Shown here: positions 15,288-23,617 of the stretch, piece after piece
Layout of the letters: the number at the start of each line of letters is the position of its first letter
How positions within the stretch are numbered: the first letter of the stretch is position 1
Assembly (NCBI GenBank): GCA_011525745.1
Contig: WYBU01000147.1
Span: forward strand, 1 to 33,813
Reading direction: 5' to 3'
DNA length: 33,813 nucleotides
From: Planctomycetaceae bacterium
GTDB lineage: Bacteria; Planctomycetota; Phycisphaerae; UBA1845; UTPLA1
The notes under the pieces: model-generated
The model's database searches: none
The model's input: only the letters and a program-made list of their open reading frames with translations
What the model was told of the DNA's origin: nothing
Made by a program: the position numbers and the translations under genes

Positions 15288-16400
15288 ATGAGCGTCGAAG
15301 TGCGGCACATCACGAAATGCTTCGGCTCGTTCGTGGCGCTGGACGACGTGTCGCTGCACGTGCCGACCGGGAGACTGGCGGCCTTGCTGGGACCGTCCGG
15401 CTCGGGCAAGACGACCCTGCTGCGCATCATCGCGGGGCTGGAGTTCGCCGATGCCGGCAGCGGGCCGGTGCTCTTCCACGACGAAGACGTGGCCGGCACG
15501 CGCGTCGGACAGCGGCGCGTCGGCTTTGTGTTTCAGCACTACGCACTCTTCCGGCACATGACGGTGTTCGAGAACGTGGCTTTCGGCCTGCGGGTGCGTC
15601 CCCGCCGGCTGCGGCCCCCGCGGGACACGATTCGCGCCAAGGTGCGTCAGCTTCTGGAACTGGTGCAGCTCGACCACTTGGCGTCGCGCTTCCCCAGTCA
15701 GTTGTCGGGCGGGCAGCGGCAGCGCGTGGCGCTGGCCCGGGCGCTGGCGGTCGAGCCGAAGGTGCTGCTGCTGGACGAACCGTTCGGCGCGCTGGACGCG
15801 CGGGTGCGCAAGGAACTGCGCCTGTGGCTGCGGCGGCTGCACAGCGAGTTGAACGTCACGAGCGTGTTCGTCACGCACGATCAGGACGAAGCGCTCGAGG
15901 TTGCCGATCAGATCGTGGTGATGAACCGCGGCCGGATCGAGCAGGCCGGCACGCCGGACGACGTGTTTCATCATCCGAAGACTGAGTTCGTGCTGCATTT
16001 TCTGGGCGAAGTCAATCAGTTTCACGGGCGCATCGGCGCCGATCGCGTGCACCTGGGGCCGATCGAGCTGCCCTACGAGGGCAACGGCCACGCCGTCGGC
16101 AGCGACGCGCGCGTGTTCGTTCGGCCCCACGACGTGACGATCGACACGAAGACCAACGGCCTGCCGGCCATTCCGGCCGTTGTGCTGCGAATTCATTCGG
16201 CCGGTCCGGTCGTGCGTGTTGAGCTGCGCACGTCGGCCGGCCAGTCGCTGGTGGCGGTGCTGTCGCAAGAACGGTTCGACACGATGCATTTGTCGCCGGG
16301 GAACTCGGTGTTCGTGCGGCCGCGGCACATCCGCGTGTTTACGGAAGCGCAGTCGCCGGGAGTGGTGTTCGGCGATTCGGCGGGTGGATCGGCGGCCTGA
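15288..16400 (+). CDS. cysA: Sulfate/thiosulfate ABC transporter ATPase CysA
   Basis: The 370-aa ATPase powers the CysTW permease from the cytosol. Walker A is GPSGSGKT (35-42), the Q-loop is VFQHYALF, the ABC signature is LSGGQ (139-143), Walker B is LLLDEP (D163, E164), and the switch His lies in VFVTHDQDEA. Family-specific features are the CysA N-terminus VRHITKCFGSFVALDDVSL and the segment FLGEVNQFHGRI that begins a C-terminal TOBE-type regulatory region (about 240-355). Length is normal. GAGAGGAG lies 5 nt before ATG 15288. The outer-membrane barrel gene follows after 54 bp. Confidence 0.95.
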   Translation: MSVEVRHITKCFGSFVALDDVSLHVPTGRLAALLGPSGSGKTTLLRIIAGLEFADAGSGPVLFHDEDVAGTRVGQRRVGFVFQHYALFRHMTVFENVAFGLRVRPRRLRPPRDTIRAKVRQLLELVQLDHLASRFPSQLSGGQRQRVALARALAVEPKVLLLDEPFGALDARVRKELRLWLRRLHSELNVTSVFVTHDQDEALEVADQIVVMNRGRIEQAGTPDDVFHHPKTEFVLHFLGEVNQFHGRIGADRVHLGPIELPYEGNGHAVGSDARVFVRPHDVTIDTKTNGLPAIPAVVLRIHSAGPVVRVELRTSAGQSLVAVLSQERFDTMHLSPGNSVFVRPRHIRVFTEAQSPGVVFGDSAGGSAA

Positions 16401-16454
16401 CCGGCGGCGTGCCCGCGGCGCAGGCTCGATCGTCCGACGGAAGGAGGCTGGCCG

Positions 16455-17963
16455 GTGATTGGCAACGTTCGCGCGGTTTCGGCGTGGACCCTCATGATTC
16501 TGTCGATGGTGTGCAGCGACGCCACGGCGCAGTCGTCCGAGCCGCGGAACGCTTCGACGGCGCCGTCACAGACTGTCGCGACCGCCGGCGCGCCGCATTC
16601 GAGCGCGACGCAGAAGGCCGGCGCGACTTCGCAGCCGGCAGCGCCGCTGACGCTGGATTATTACGTGCGTCCGCCGGGCTACGGCACGGTGGGCGAGACC
16701 GAGCCGCCGCGCTACGCGCGCACGCTGAGTCAGACGGGCATTCCGTCGCTGGCGGAGTTGAACTGGCTGGACTTCGGCATTGACTTCCGCAATCGCTTCG
16801 AGTATCGCGACGACGACTATCGCCGGACGCGCCTGACGCTGGACACGCCGTTTCTGCTGCGCTCGCGGATGTACGTAGGCATTCATGACATATTCGATCC
16901 GTTCCGGTTCGTGTTGGAATTCAAGGATGCGCGATGGGAGAACAGCAAGTTTCCCGACACCGATCGCGAAGTGGACGAGAACGACATCATTCAGGCCTAC
17001 GGCGAGCTGTATTTCAAGGACGCGCTGGGGCCGCAGCGCCCGTTACGGCTTCAGGCCGGACGGTTCGCGTTCGACTATCTCGACCGCCGGCTGATCAGCC
17101 GCAATCCGTGGCGCAACACGGTGAACAACTTCGACGGCTTTCGTGCCATCCTGGGGCAGCAGTCGAACGATTGGCAACTGGACTTGCTGGCGATGCAGCC
17201 GGTGGAGCGCCGCCTGCGTCAGCCGGACCGGACGGACGAAGAGGAGTGGTTCTACGCGGCGATCGGTCAGTGGCGGCGGTGGTCGAAGATCATCACGTTG
17301 CAGCCCTACTACCTGGTGCGCGATCAGGACCGCAAGGACCCGACGCGGGCGGACCGCGAGATTCACACGCTGGGGCTGCGCGGCTACGGCTACGTCGGCG
17401 ACACGGGGCTGGACTACGACTTCAACATTGCGCTTCAGGTCGGCGACGACGGGCCGCGCGAGCAGCGGGCGATGGCGGCCGCCGGCGAGTTGGGCTACAC
17501 GTTCAAGCACGCGTGGAAGCCGCGGCTGAGCGCATTTTGCGGATATGCCAGCGGAGATCGCGATCCCAACGACCGGACGACCGAGCGCTTCGATCGCAAT
17601 TTCGGCTTCGCCCGGCCGTGGTCGTCGAACGACTATTTCGTGTGGGAAAATGTCATCGCGCCGAAACTGCGGCTCGAGATGCAGCCGCACAAGCAGTTGA
17701 CGTTCGAGACGGGCTACCACGCCTACTGGCTGGCCAGCGACAGCGATTCGTGGTCGAGCGCCGCGCGACGGGATCGGCTGGGGCGCAGCTGCGACTTCAT
17801 CGGCCACGAGCTGGATGCGCGACTGCGATGGAAGGTCGATCCGCGGGTGGAAGTGATTCTCGGTTACGCTCATTTCATGCCGGGCGGATTCACAAAGAAC
17901 ACCGGCGACGCGGATGACAGCGATTTCTTCTATGTCGAAACGTCGTTGCAGTTGTTTGAGTAA
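16455..17963 (+). CDS. Outer-membrane beta-barrel porin, alginate-export (AlgE-like) family
   Basis: The 502-aa protein has a signal peptide (cleavage near DATA-QSS), then a Ser/Thr/Ala/Pro-rich linker of about 50 residues, then a long barrel. Features of the alginate-export family are GIDFRNRFEYRDDDY at the first strand, RSRMYVGIHDIFDPFRFVLE, the paired LQAGRFAFDYLDRRLISRNPWRNT segment, and GYHAYWLASDSDSW near the end. Alternating polar and hydrophobic strands and the terminal FYVETSLQLFE fit an outer-membrane protein. It starts at GTG 16455 with AAGGAGG 7 nt upstream, 54 bp after cysA. Family members pass alginate or other anions; position in the sulfate cluster suggests an anion or sulfated-glycan route, which is inference. 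Confidence 0.82.
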   Translation: MIGNVRAVSAWTLMILSMVCSDATAQSSEPRNASTAPSQTVATAGAPHSSATQKAGATSQPAAPLTLDYYVRPPGYGTVGETEPPRYARTLSQTGIPSLAELNWLDFGIDFRNRFEYRDDDYRRTRLTLDTPFLLRSRMYVGIHDIFDPFRFVLEFKDARWENSKFPDTDREVDENDIIQAYGELYFKDALGPQRPLRLQAGRFAFDYLDRRLISRNPWRNTVNNFDGFRAILGQQSNDWQLDLLAMQPVERRLRQPDRTDEEEWFYAAIGQWRRWSKIITLQPYYLVRDQDRKDPTRADREIHTLGLRGYGYVGDTGLDYDFNIALQVGDDGPREQRAMAAAGELGYTFKHAWKPRLSAFCGYASGDRDPNDRTTERFDRNFGFARPWSSNDYFVWENVIAPKLRLEMQPHKQLTFETGYHAYWLASDSDSWSSAARRDRLGRSCDFIGHELDARLRWKVDPRVEVILGYAHFMPGGFTKNTGDADDSDFFYVETSLQLFE

Positions 17964-17964
17964 A

Positions 17965-18019
17965 AGTCGAAAGTCAAATGTCGAAAATCGAAACGTCAGA
18001 ACGTCGAAACGTCGAAACG
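17965..18019 (+). repeat. GTCGAAA(C) heptad/octad array
   Basis: About seven units of GTCGAAA, GTCAAAT, ATCGAAAC and GTCGAAAC type begin 2 nt after the porin stop and fill the whole gap to the convergent FAH-family gene. Confidence 0.7.
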
Positions 18020-18041
18020 AGCGGCGACGGCCGCGCAACCT

Positions 18042-18893
18042 TCAGGCTGATTCGGAGCGGACCGGGTTGCTCAGCGCCCCGATTCCGTCAATCTCGATCG
18101 TAATCACGTCGCCGGCGCGCAAATAGACGGGCGGATTGCGCGCAAAACCCACGCCCGATGGCGTGCCCGTGAGAATCACCGTTCCGGGCAGCAGCGTAAA
18201 CTGGTGCGAGAGAAAACTGACCAGTGTCGGCACGGCAAAAATGAGGTCCGACGTCACGGCGTCCTGCATCAGCGCGCCGTTGAGGCGGGCGCGGATCGGG
18301 GCGGCCGCCGGATCGAAGCCGTCGGCGGCGGCGAGCGCCGGCCCCAGCGGACAAAACGTGTCGAAACTCTTGGCCCGCGCCCACTGCTTGTCGCGCTTCT
18401 TCTGACAGTCGCGGGCCGAAACGTCGTTGGCGCAGGTGTAGCCGAGCACGTGCGCGAGGGCGTCTTCCGGCGCGATGTTGCGGCAGCGCCGGCCGATGAC
18501 GATCGCCAGCTCGGCCTCGAAGTCGACTTCGTCCGGCGCGCTGCGCGGCAAGACGATCGGCTGCTCCGGACCGATGACGGCGGTCGTGGCCTTGAGGAAA
18601 ACCAGCGGCTCGTCGGGCAACTTCGTCAGCCCCTGCTCCTCGGCGTGCTTGCGGTAGTTCAGACCGATGGCAAAGACGTTGGGCGGATCGACCGGCGGCA
18701 GCAGTCCGACGACGCGGATGGCATCGGTTTCGAAGGCGTCGACGGCGAGCGCGGCGCCGCGCGGCCCATAGCGAGCAGCGCGAAATGGGTCGCCCTTCAT
18801 CGGAAAGGCGCGCGGTGACTCGGGCGGCGCAGCCGAATCAAGGCGCCCCCAGGAAAGACGGCCGTCGGGATCGAGGAATCGAATGATCAGCAT
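18042..18893 (-). CDS. Fumarylacetoacetate hydrolase family protein
   Basis: The 283-aa cytosolic enzyme shows the FAH fold: VFAIGLNYRKHAEE at the start of the catalytic domain, metal ligands E126 and E128 (DFEAELAIVIGR) and D157 (NDVSARD), KSFDTFCPLGP around 175-185, and the terminal TGTPSGVGF strand. Relatives cleave C-C bonds or decarboxylate acyl-pyruvates and other 2,4-diketo acids (FahA, YcgM and HpcE types); the substrate here is unknown. MLIIRFLDPDGRLSWG resembles the N-terminus of family members, so ATG 18893 is kept although no Shine-Dalgarno is seen. It lies downstream of the membrane protein gene on the same strand. Confidence 0.92.
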   Translation of the reverse strand: MLIIRFLDPDGRLSWGRLDSAAPPESPRAFPMKGDPFRAARYGPRGAALAVDAFETDAIRVVGLLPPVDPPNVFAIGLNYRKHAEEQGLTKLPDEPLVFLKATTAVIGPEQPIVLPRSAPDEVDFEAELAIVIGRRCRNIAPEDALAHVLGYTCANDVSARDCQKKRDKQWARAKSFDTFCPLGPALAAADGFDPAAAPIRARLNGALMQDAVTSDLIFAVPTLVSFLSHQFTLLPGTVILTGTPSGVGFARNPPVYLRAGDVITIEIDGIGALSNPVRSESA

Positions 18894-19061
18894 GGGGGCT
18901 GAGTGTAGGGACGGGGCCTGGGAATCGGAAGCGAATTTCTGCGAACGCTTTGAGTCGTAACAGCGTTCCCCTTCGGATTCGTGTGACGTGCGGGCATCCG
19001 CGCGCGGAAAGCCCGCCGCACCTGCGGCGGGTTGCCGCTGCGTCGACGCCGACGGCGCGGT

Positions 19062-20891
19062 TTACGACGTCAGCCGCGCGGCCCAGTCCATCGGCCAGCG
19101 GCGCAGCAACAGCGCGCCGCACGCCAGGAACAGTGCCGCGGCCGGTATCAGCAGCAGTCGCCGCCGCTGCCGCGCCCCGGCCACGACATACACGATACCC
19201 AGTATCGCAAAAGTCAGCGGCCGAACCCAGCCGCCGGCCAGTCGTCCCGTGCATTGCAGCAGCGCCGCCGCCGGCAACAGCATCGCGGCCGAAATCCACA
19301 ACGACGGTGCAAACGGCTCGGCCCGCGTGCGCGGCAGCCACTCCGCCGCCAGCAGAACGATCAGCGCCGCGCCGGCCAGCACGACGGCCGCGTTCTGCGC
19401 GATCCAGCCGCGCAGATCCGAATGCGGCCAGCGGATGAACGCAAACAGAACCATGCCCGCCAGCGACGCGACGCACAACGTCGCCAGCGGCGCGTCGCGC
19501 CGCTTCAACGCAAAGCCGCCCGTCACAATCGCCAGCAACAGCAGGCCGGCCAGCCCGGCGATCCAGCGCGCCGGCGTGTTGTCGGGGCCAAACGACATGC
19601 GCCCGCCGGGCCACGTCGTCATGTTGAACGCGACCAGCACGCCCAGCGCGGCGATCATGAAGCCGGCACGGCGCGTGTAGCCGATCAGCCGGCCGGTTGT
19701 CGTCCACGCCACGCCGTCGCGAAGCTGCTGCTCCCACACGCCGGGCAGCCAGTAGTAGAAGAACGACATGACCGCCAGCGCCAGCGCCGCCGCGTTCAGC
19801 AGCACCGGCAGCCGCCGCATGTGCTCGGCCGCCGGATCGTCGGCGACCAACATGACCGCCAGCGTCACGGCGACGGCCGTCAGCAGCGCCAGGCCCAGTC
19901 CGGCGATGTTCGAGTTCCACTTGCGGTATGCGCTGAAGAAACACGCCGCGCCGGCCGCCATCGCCGATGTCGCGCTGAACCAGCCCAGCGGCGTTTGAAC
20001 CAGACCGGGACGAACCGCGTGATAGACCGCCAGAATCAGAACATGGGCCGCGATCATCGCCAGCAGTTCCTCGAAACCCGGCCAGGCCGGGTAGCCGGTC
20101 AGCAGCCGCTCGAGCTTCTTCGGCCAGGCCGACGCCCGTCGACGCCGAAAGCGGCGATCGCGCAGCCAGGCGGCGACGACCAGCGTCGCGGCCATGCCGG
20201 CCTGCATGTTGAGCGTCCAGGTCCACCAGGCCGGCCGCCAGCCGGTTGCGGGCAGCAACAGCTCGCTCGGCTCCCAGAGAATCGAGCCGGAAATGGTCAG
20301 GCTTTGCCAGACGATGAACAGCGCGGCCAGCGTCAGCGACAGGACGGGCTGAAGTCGATCGCGAACGGACATGCGCCAGAAGATCATCGCGGTGGCCAGC
20401 GCCAGGAAATTGGTGGGCTGCTGCGGTAGATGATGATAAGGAAAGTCGGCATCCAACAGGCGCTGGAGCACGTGCTCGAACGTGATCCAAATGATCAGAA
20501 ACGCGGCAAACACGCCGAAGAACAGCGCCCCGCCGCGAAACGCCGCGGCGGTTCCCGTCACGGGCGCGGGCCGTGGGGCGTGAGCGGAATCGTGATGCGT
20601 CGAAGCGGCGTCGCCGGCCCGATGTTCATGTGCGCGATCGGCGGGATGATCGCGCCGCGCGGCCCAGGCGCAGACCGCCCACAGGGCCGACAGCGCGGAT
20701 GAGACGCGCAGCCAGACGAACTCGACGTCGCCGGGCGCGCGCCAGCCCCAGCGATGATACAGCAGCAGCGCCGTCACACTGGCGCCGGCGACGAACAGGC
20801 CGGCGCCCCACGCGCCGGGCAGACGACGTCGCGCGATCAGCGCGGCCAGCGCGGCGACGGCGGTCGGCAATGCCACGTAGTCGGACCACAT
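19062..20891 (-). CDS. Large multi-pass membrane protein of unknown function
   Basis: The 609-aa product is strongly hydrophobic, with a dozen or more likely membrane spans distributed along its length. A cytosolic or external loop near residues 80-115 is rich in His, Asp and Ala (DHPADRAHEHRAG, then THHDSAHAPRP), and another near 255-270 is basic (RDRRFRRRRASAWPKK). No transporter or enzyme motif was recognised. The N-terminus MWSDYVALPTAVAALAALIA looks like a natural first span. A 550-codon frame on the same strand overlaps it, but that translation is Arg/Ala-rich and lacks the hydrophobic pattern, so it is a shadow. It lies between tolC and the FAH-family gene on the same strand, with about 200 bp upstream. 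Confidence 0.8.
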   Translation of the reverse strand: MWSDYVALPTAVAALAALIARRRLPGAWGAGLFVAGASVTALLLYHRWGWRAPGDVEFVWLRVSSALSALWAVCAWAARRDHPADRAHEHRAGDAASTHHDSAHAPRPAPVTGTAAAFRGGALFFGVFAAFLIIWITFEHVLQRLLDADFPYHHLPQQPTNFLALATAMIFWRMSVRDRLQPVLSLTLAALFIVWQSLTISGSILWEPSELLLPATGWRPAWWTWTLNMQAGMAATLVVAAWLRDRRFRRRRASAWPKKLERLLTGYPAWPGFEELLAMIAAHVLILAVYHAVRPGLVQTPLGWFSATSAMAAGAACFFSAYRKWNSNIAGLGLALLTAVAVTLAVMLVADDPAAEHMRRLPVLLNAAALALAVMSFFYYWLPGVWEQQLRDGVAWTTTGRLIGYTRRAGFMIAALGVLVAFNMTTWPGGRMSFGPDNTPARWIAGLAGLLLLAIVTGGFALKRRDAPLATLCVASLAGMVLFAFIRWPHSDLRGWIAQNAAVVLAGAALIVLLAAEWLPRTRAEPFAPSLWISAAMLLPAAALLQCTGRLAGGWVRPLTFAILGIVYVVAGARQRRRLLLIPAAALFLACGALLLRRWPMDWAARLTS

Positions 20892-20949
20892 CGGGGATCA
20901 TCATAGGGGATGGCGGCGGGAAGCTGGATACCGGGAAGCGGGCGAAGAG

Positions 20950-21003
20950 AAGGTCGAAGTTCGAAAATCGAAAGTCGAAATGAAACGTCGAAACGTCGAC
21001 ACA
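20950..21003. repeat. GTCGAAA(C) heptad/octad array
   Basis: Units GTCGAAG, TTCGAAA, ATCGAAA, GTCGAAA and two GAAACGTC octads lie between the tolC 3' end (21092) and the next gene, about 90 bp after the tolC stop. Read in tolC orientation the array is the complementary strand. Confidence 0.65.
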
Positions 21004-21091
21004 GGCGGTTCACGCCGAGGCGCAGAGGCCGCAGAGTTCCGGCAACCGACCACTTCGTCTTGCCGATGGCTGAAGGCTGATGGCCGGCGAC

Positions 21092-22948
21092 TCACGGCTG
21101 CTCCACCAGTCGCACGTTGTTGTATTCGAGCAGCGTGCCCTTGGCGCGCTCGACGTCGACGATCGACTGGTTGTACGAGACGATCTGCTGCAACAGCGCC
21201 TGCCGCGTATTGGCCACCTGAAGCTGCGCGTTGAAAATCGTGTTCAACTGCTCGGGACTCTTGCTCTCGGCCCGCTCCTGAATCGAACGCAGGTTCTCCT
21301 TCGCCGCCGTGACCGCCTCCTTGCTCGACGGTATCTGCTCCACGCTGGTGTCAAGGTTTCGCAGCGCGACGCGGCAATCGGTGATGACGTCGTCCAGCAC
21401 GCGCTTGAACGAGGCGATGGCCTGCGAATTGCGCAGCGCGGCGATGCGGATGCCGGCCCGCTCCGCCCGCTCGCCGAAGAACCAGACGAATTCGAGCGAC
21501 ACCAGCGTGTCGGCGAAGTCATACGCGGTCATCTCGTCGAACGCCTTGTCGGCGTTGCCGCCCAGGCCGTTGATCGTGTGCCGTAGGACCAGATCGAGCG
21601 TCGGCATGGCCTGGTTCTTGGCGATGCCCAGTTGGATGCGGGTGTTCTCGACCGCCAGCTTGGCCTCGCGGATTTCCGGGCGGCGCTCCAGCGCGATCTC
21701 CACCTCGCGGAAGCTGTCCCGGACGACGCCCTCGGACACCGGCTGCTCCGCCGGAATCAGCTCCAGGTTCTGCGCGAGATGGTACTCGGGATCGTTGAGC
21801 AGATTCAGCAGCGCGTCCTGAGCGTTGTACATGTTGCGGCGCGAGGCGATCAAAATCGCGCGGCGCGAGGCCACCGTCGCCCGGCTGTTGGCCACCAGCG
21901 TCGCGAATGCGTCGTAGTCGCTGCGCGCCTCGACCTGGGTCAGCGTCCGCTCCGCCTGGGCCAGCAGCTCGGCCGCGATGACCAGCTCGCGTCGCGCCGC
22001 GACAAGCTGCCAGTACGCCCGCTCGACTTCGTTGAGCGTCGTGATCACGCCGCGGCGGAATGTCTCGATCGTAATGTCGCGCTGGTTTCGCGCAATGTCG
22101 ATCTGGCTGCGGTTGAAATCGACGCCGAAGTTCCGCAGCAACGGCTGGCGAAACTCGATGATAAAGCTCGTGCTGTAGGCGGGATTGAGCGTCTGAAATC
22201 GGAAGTTGGGCACGTCCTGCCGCGCCAGCGATTGCGTCAGCGACACGTCCGCGCCGGTGATCAGCCGCTGCCGCACGCCGGCGGAATAGACGTTGGACAG
22301 GCTGGTGCCGGCCTGAAGCTGCACGGCCACCGGCTGATCGCGATTGTCGCGCGAAATGCTGGCGAAAAACGCGGCGTCGAAAGCGGCTTCGGCCTGGACG
22401 ATCTGCGCCGCGCTGATGGCCGGACCGTAGCCGTCCACGCGAATCTGGTAGTTGTTGCGCAGCGCGCGGATCAGGCAGTCATTCAGACTGAGGAACGCCT
22501 GACGTTCCCGCCGCGCCTCGCGAATGTAATCCAGCGCGATCGGATAGATGCCGCGCGTGACGACGCCCTGATGTTCCCGATCTTCGTACTCGCGGCGCAC
22601 GTTGTCGGTCAGGGCCTCGATGCGGCGACGGAACACTTCCTCGACGTGCATCGGATCGGGCAGCTCCAGGCTGACGTCGAACGGCTGGCTGGCGGCCGGT
22701 TGCCTGGAAACGACCGGACCACGGATTTGCACGGGCTGAGGCGGATCGCTTTGCGCCAGTCGCGCCAACTGCTCGGGCGAAACCGCCGCCGGCGCGCTCG
22801 CGTCGCCGCGCGCAGCCAGATTGCGCATCTCGTACCGGCGAATCTGAGCGTCGCCGACCGTGGCCGTGTGGGTCGCACAGGAGGTGGCGGCAATCAGAAT
22901 GGGAAACGTGAGGATCATCATTCGACGCGGACGCAGGAAGACATTCAT
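21092..22948 (-). CDS. TolC-family outer-membrane efflux protein
   Basis: The 618-aa protein resembles TolC/OprM channel subunits: two repeats of long helices with strand pairs, for example SLNDCLIRALRNNYQIRVDG, ERAYWQLVAARRELVIAAEL, EVEIALERRPEIREAKLAVE and TRQALLQQIVSYNQSIVDVE. It ends VRLVEQP. A hydrophobic N-terminus ending IAATSC (C24) may be a lipoprotein signal, although Ala at -3 is atypical. About 110 residues before the first helical repeat are longer than usual. The frame is open to TTG 23011, but ATG 22948 leaves a 68-nt leader from the promoter at 23050-23023 and gives a proper signal peptide. No inner-membrane pump or fusion protein lies nearby, so its partner is encoded elsewhere. 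Confidence 0.9.
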   Translation of the reverse strand: MNVFLRPRRMMILTFPILIAATSCATHTATVGDAQIRRYEMRNLAARGDASAPAAVSPEQLARLAQSDPPQPVQIRGPVVSRQPAASQPFDVSLELPDPMHVEEVFRRRIEALTDNVRREYEDREHQGVVTRGIYPIALDYIREARRERQAFLSLNDCLIRALRNNYQIRVDGYGPAISAAQIVQAEAAFDAAFFASISRDNRDQPVAVQLQAGTSLSNVYSAGVRQRLITGADVSLTQSLARQDVPNFRFQTLNPAYSTSFIIEFRQPLLRNFGVDFNRSQIDIARNQRDITIETFRRGVITTLNEVERAYWQLVAARRELVIAAELLAQAERTLTQVEARSDYDAFATLVANSRATVASRRAILIASRRNMYNAQDALLNLLNDPEYHLAQNLELIPAEQPVSEGVVRDSFREVEIALERRPEIREAKLAVENTRIQLGIAKNQAMPTLDLVLRHTINGLGGNADKAFDEMTAYDFADTLVSLEFVWFFGERAERAGIRIAALRNSQAIASFKRVLDDVITDCRVALRNLDTSVEQIPSSKEAVTAAKENLRSIQERAESKSPEQLNTIFNAQLQVANTRQALLQQIVSYNQSIVDVERAKGTLLEYNNVRLVEQP

Positions 22949-23014
22949 CAGGCCGGTTCCGGTAATGATGGCATGAGTCGGCGCTGCTTGACCGCGCACA
23001 GCGCGCCTCAAGGC

Positions 23015-23050
23015 ATGGCGTCATTGTAGAAGTGCGGCGGGGGCTGTCAA
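23015..23050 (-). promoter_or_regulatory. tolC promoter
   Basis: Minus-strand TTGACA (23050-23045), a perfect -35, is followed after 16 nt by TACAAT (23028-23023). TCTACAATGACGCCAT (23030-23015) is an exact 16-nt match to the divergent promoter at 23099-23114. Predicted start is near 23016. Confidence 0.75.
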
Positions 23051-23077
23051 ACCGGCAACGTCCGCTTACGAATGTGC

Positions 23078-23114
23078 TTTACCTCGCGCGTCGTATTCTC
23101 TACAATGACGCCAT
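23078..23114 (+). promoter_or_regulatory. Divergent promoter of the first subtilase
   Basis: TTTACC (23078-23083) and TACAAT (23101-23106) are 17 nt apart, inside the shared TCTACAATGACGCCAT motif. Transcription near 23113 implies a 5' leader of about 500 nt before the start codon at 23618. Confidence 0.65.
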
Positions 23115-23617
23115 ATCATTGAAGGGGGACCGTTTCGGACCGAGGCCAGGCTCAAGCGCATCGTGCCGAAGACCGTACCGCGGTCCGTAACGGCGGCAAC
23201 CACCCGACGCTGCTCCCCTGAAAAACATCGCAGTATCGCCCGTTCCCAGGGGTGGAACGCGCATCTGCTTCGGTCGTCTCAGGGCGACCGGCACACCTTG
23301 CCCGTTCGGCACGCGACGGGCAATGGCGCAAGCCGATTAAACCGGGGTGGGACGTGCCGAATCGAGACGGTACCGCGACAAGATTGGGGCGTGCGATCAC
23401 CGCTCCAACGCGCCTTCGGATATTCCAGTTTGACAACCCGGCGGCCTGCTCGACTCGCGCGAATGTGCCGGGTCGCAAGCGCCGAAATCGCGGCATCAAG
23501 AGCCGCCGCGCGAGCGGCGAAATACGTAAAGGCGGCAAGCCTGTGATACGCGATGTAGAAACAACTGCCCGGCCGCGCTCGTAGTTCGGAAACGGGGAAT
23601 TCAACAGGAGAGCGATA
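23113..23617 (+). promoter_or_regulatory. Long hairpin-rich leader or unrecognised structured RNA
   Basis: No supported gene occupies this stretch. Strong hairpins visible in order: GACCG/CGGTC (23171-23185), CCCCTG/CAGGGG (23215-23252), CGGTCG/CGACCG (23271-23290), TTGCCCGT/ACGGGCAA (23298-23323), and GCCGC/GCGGC (23502-23518). Alternatives compete: GGACCG at 23127 or 23137 can pair with CGGTCC (23181-23186), and CGGCACG (23307-23313) in the fourth loop can pair with CGTGCCG (23353-23359). I did not recognise tmRNA, RNase P, SRP, or common riboswitch cores. Overlapping frames of 110 and 127 codons (23252-23584, 23163-23546) look like chance. Confidence 0.45.

Noticed and set aside
18838..20490. 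Same-strand open frame of 550 codons overlapping the membrane protein
   Set aside because: The competing frame 19062-20891 gives regular membrane spans, and this one gives Arg/Ala-rich sequence with no recognisable fold.
22949..23011. TTG 23011 as tolC start
   Set aside because: It falls about 5 nt from the predicted transcription start and would put charged residues before the signal sequence.
23163..23584. Overlapping plus-strand frames of 127 and 110 codons in the subtilase leader
   Set aside because: Both are Arg/Ala/Ser-rich, overlap each other, lack ribosome-binding sites and coincide with strong hairpins, so RNA structure explains the stretch better.
23113..23617. tmRNA, RNase P RNA, SRP RNA or a common riboswitch in the subtilase leader
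   Set aside because: Diagnostic core sequences of these RNAs were looked for by eye and not found.
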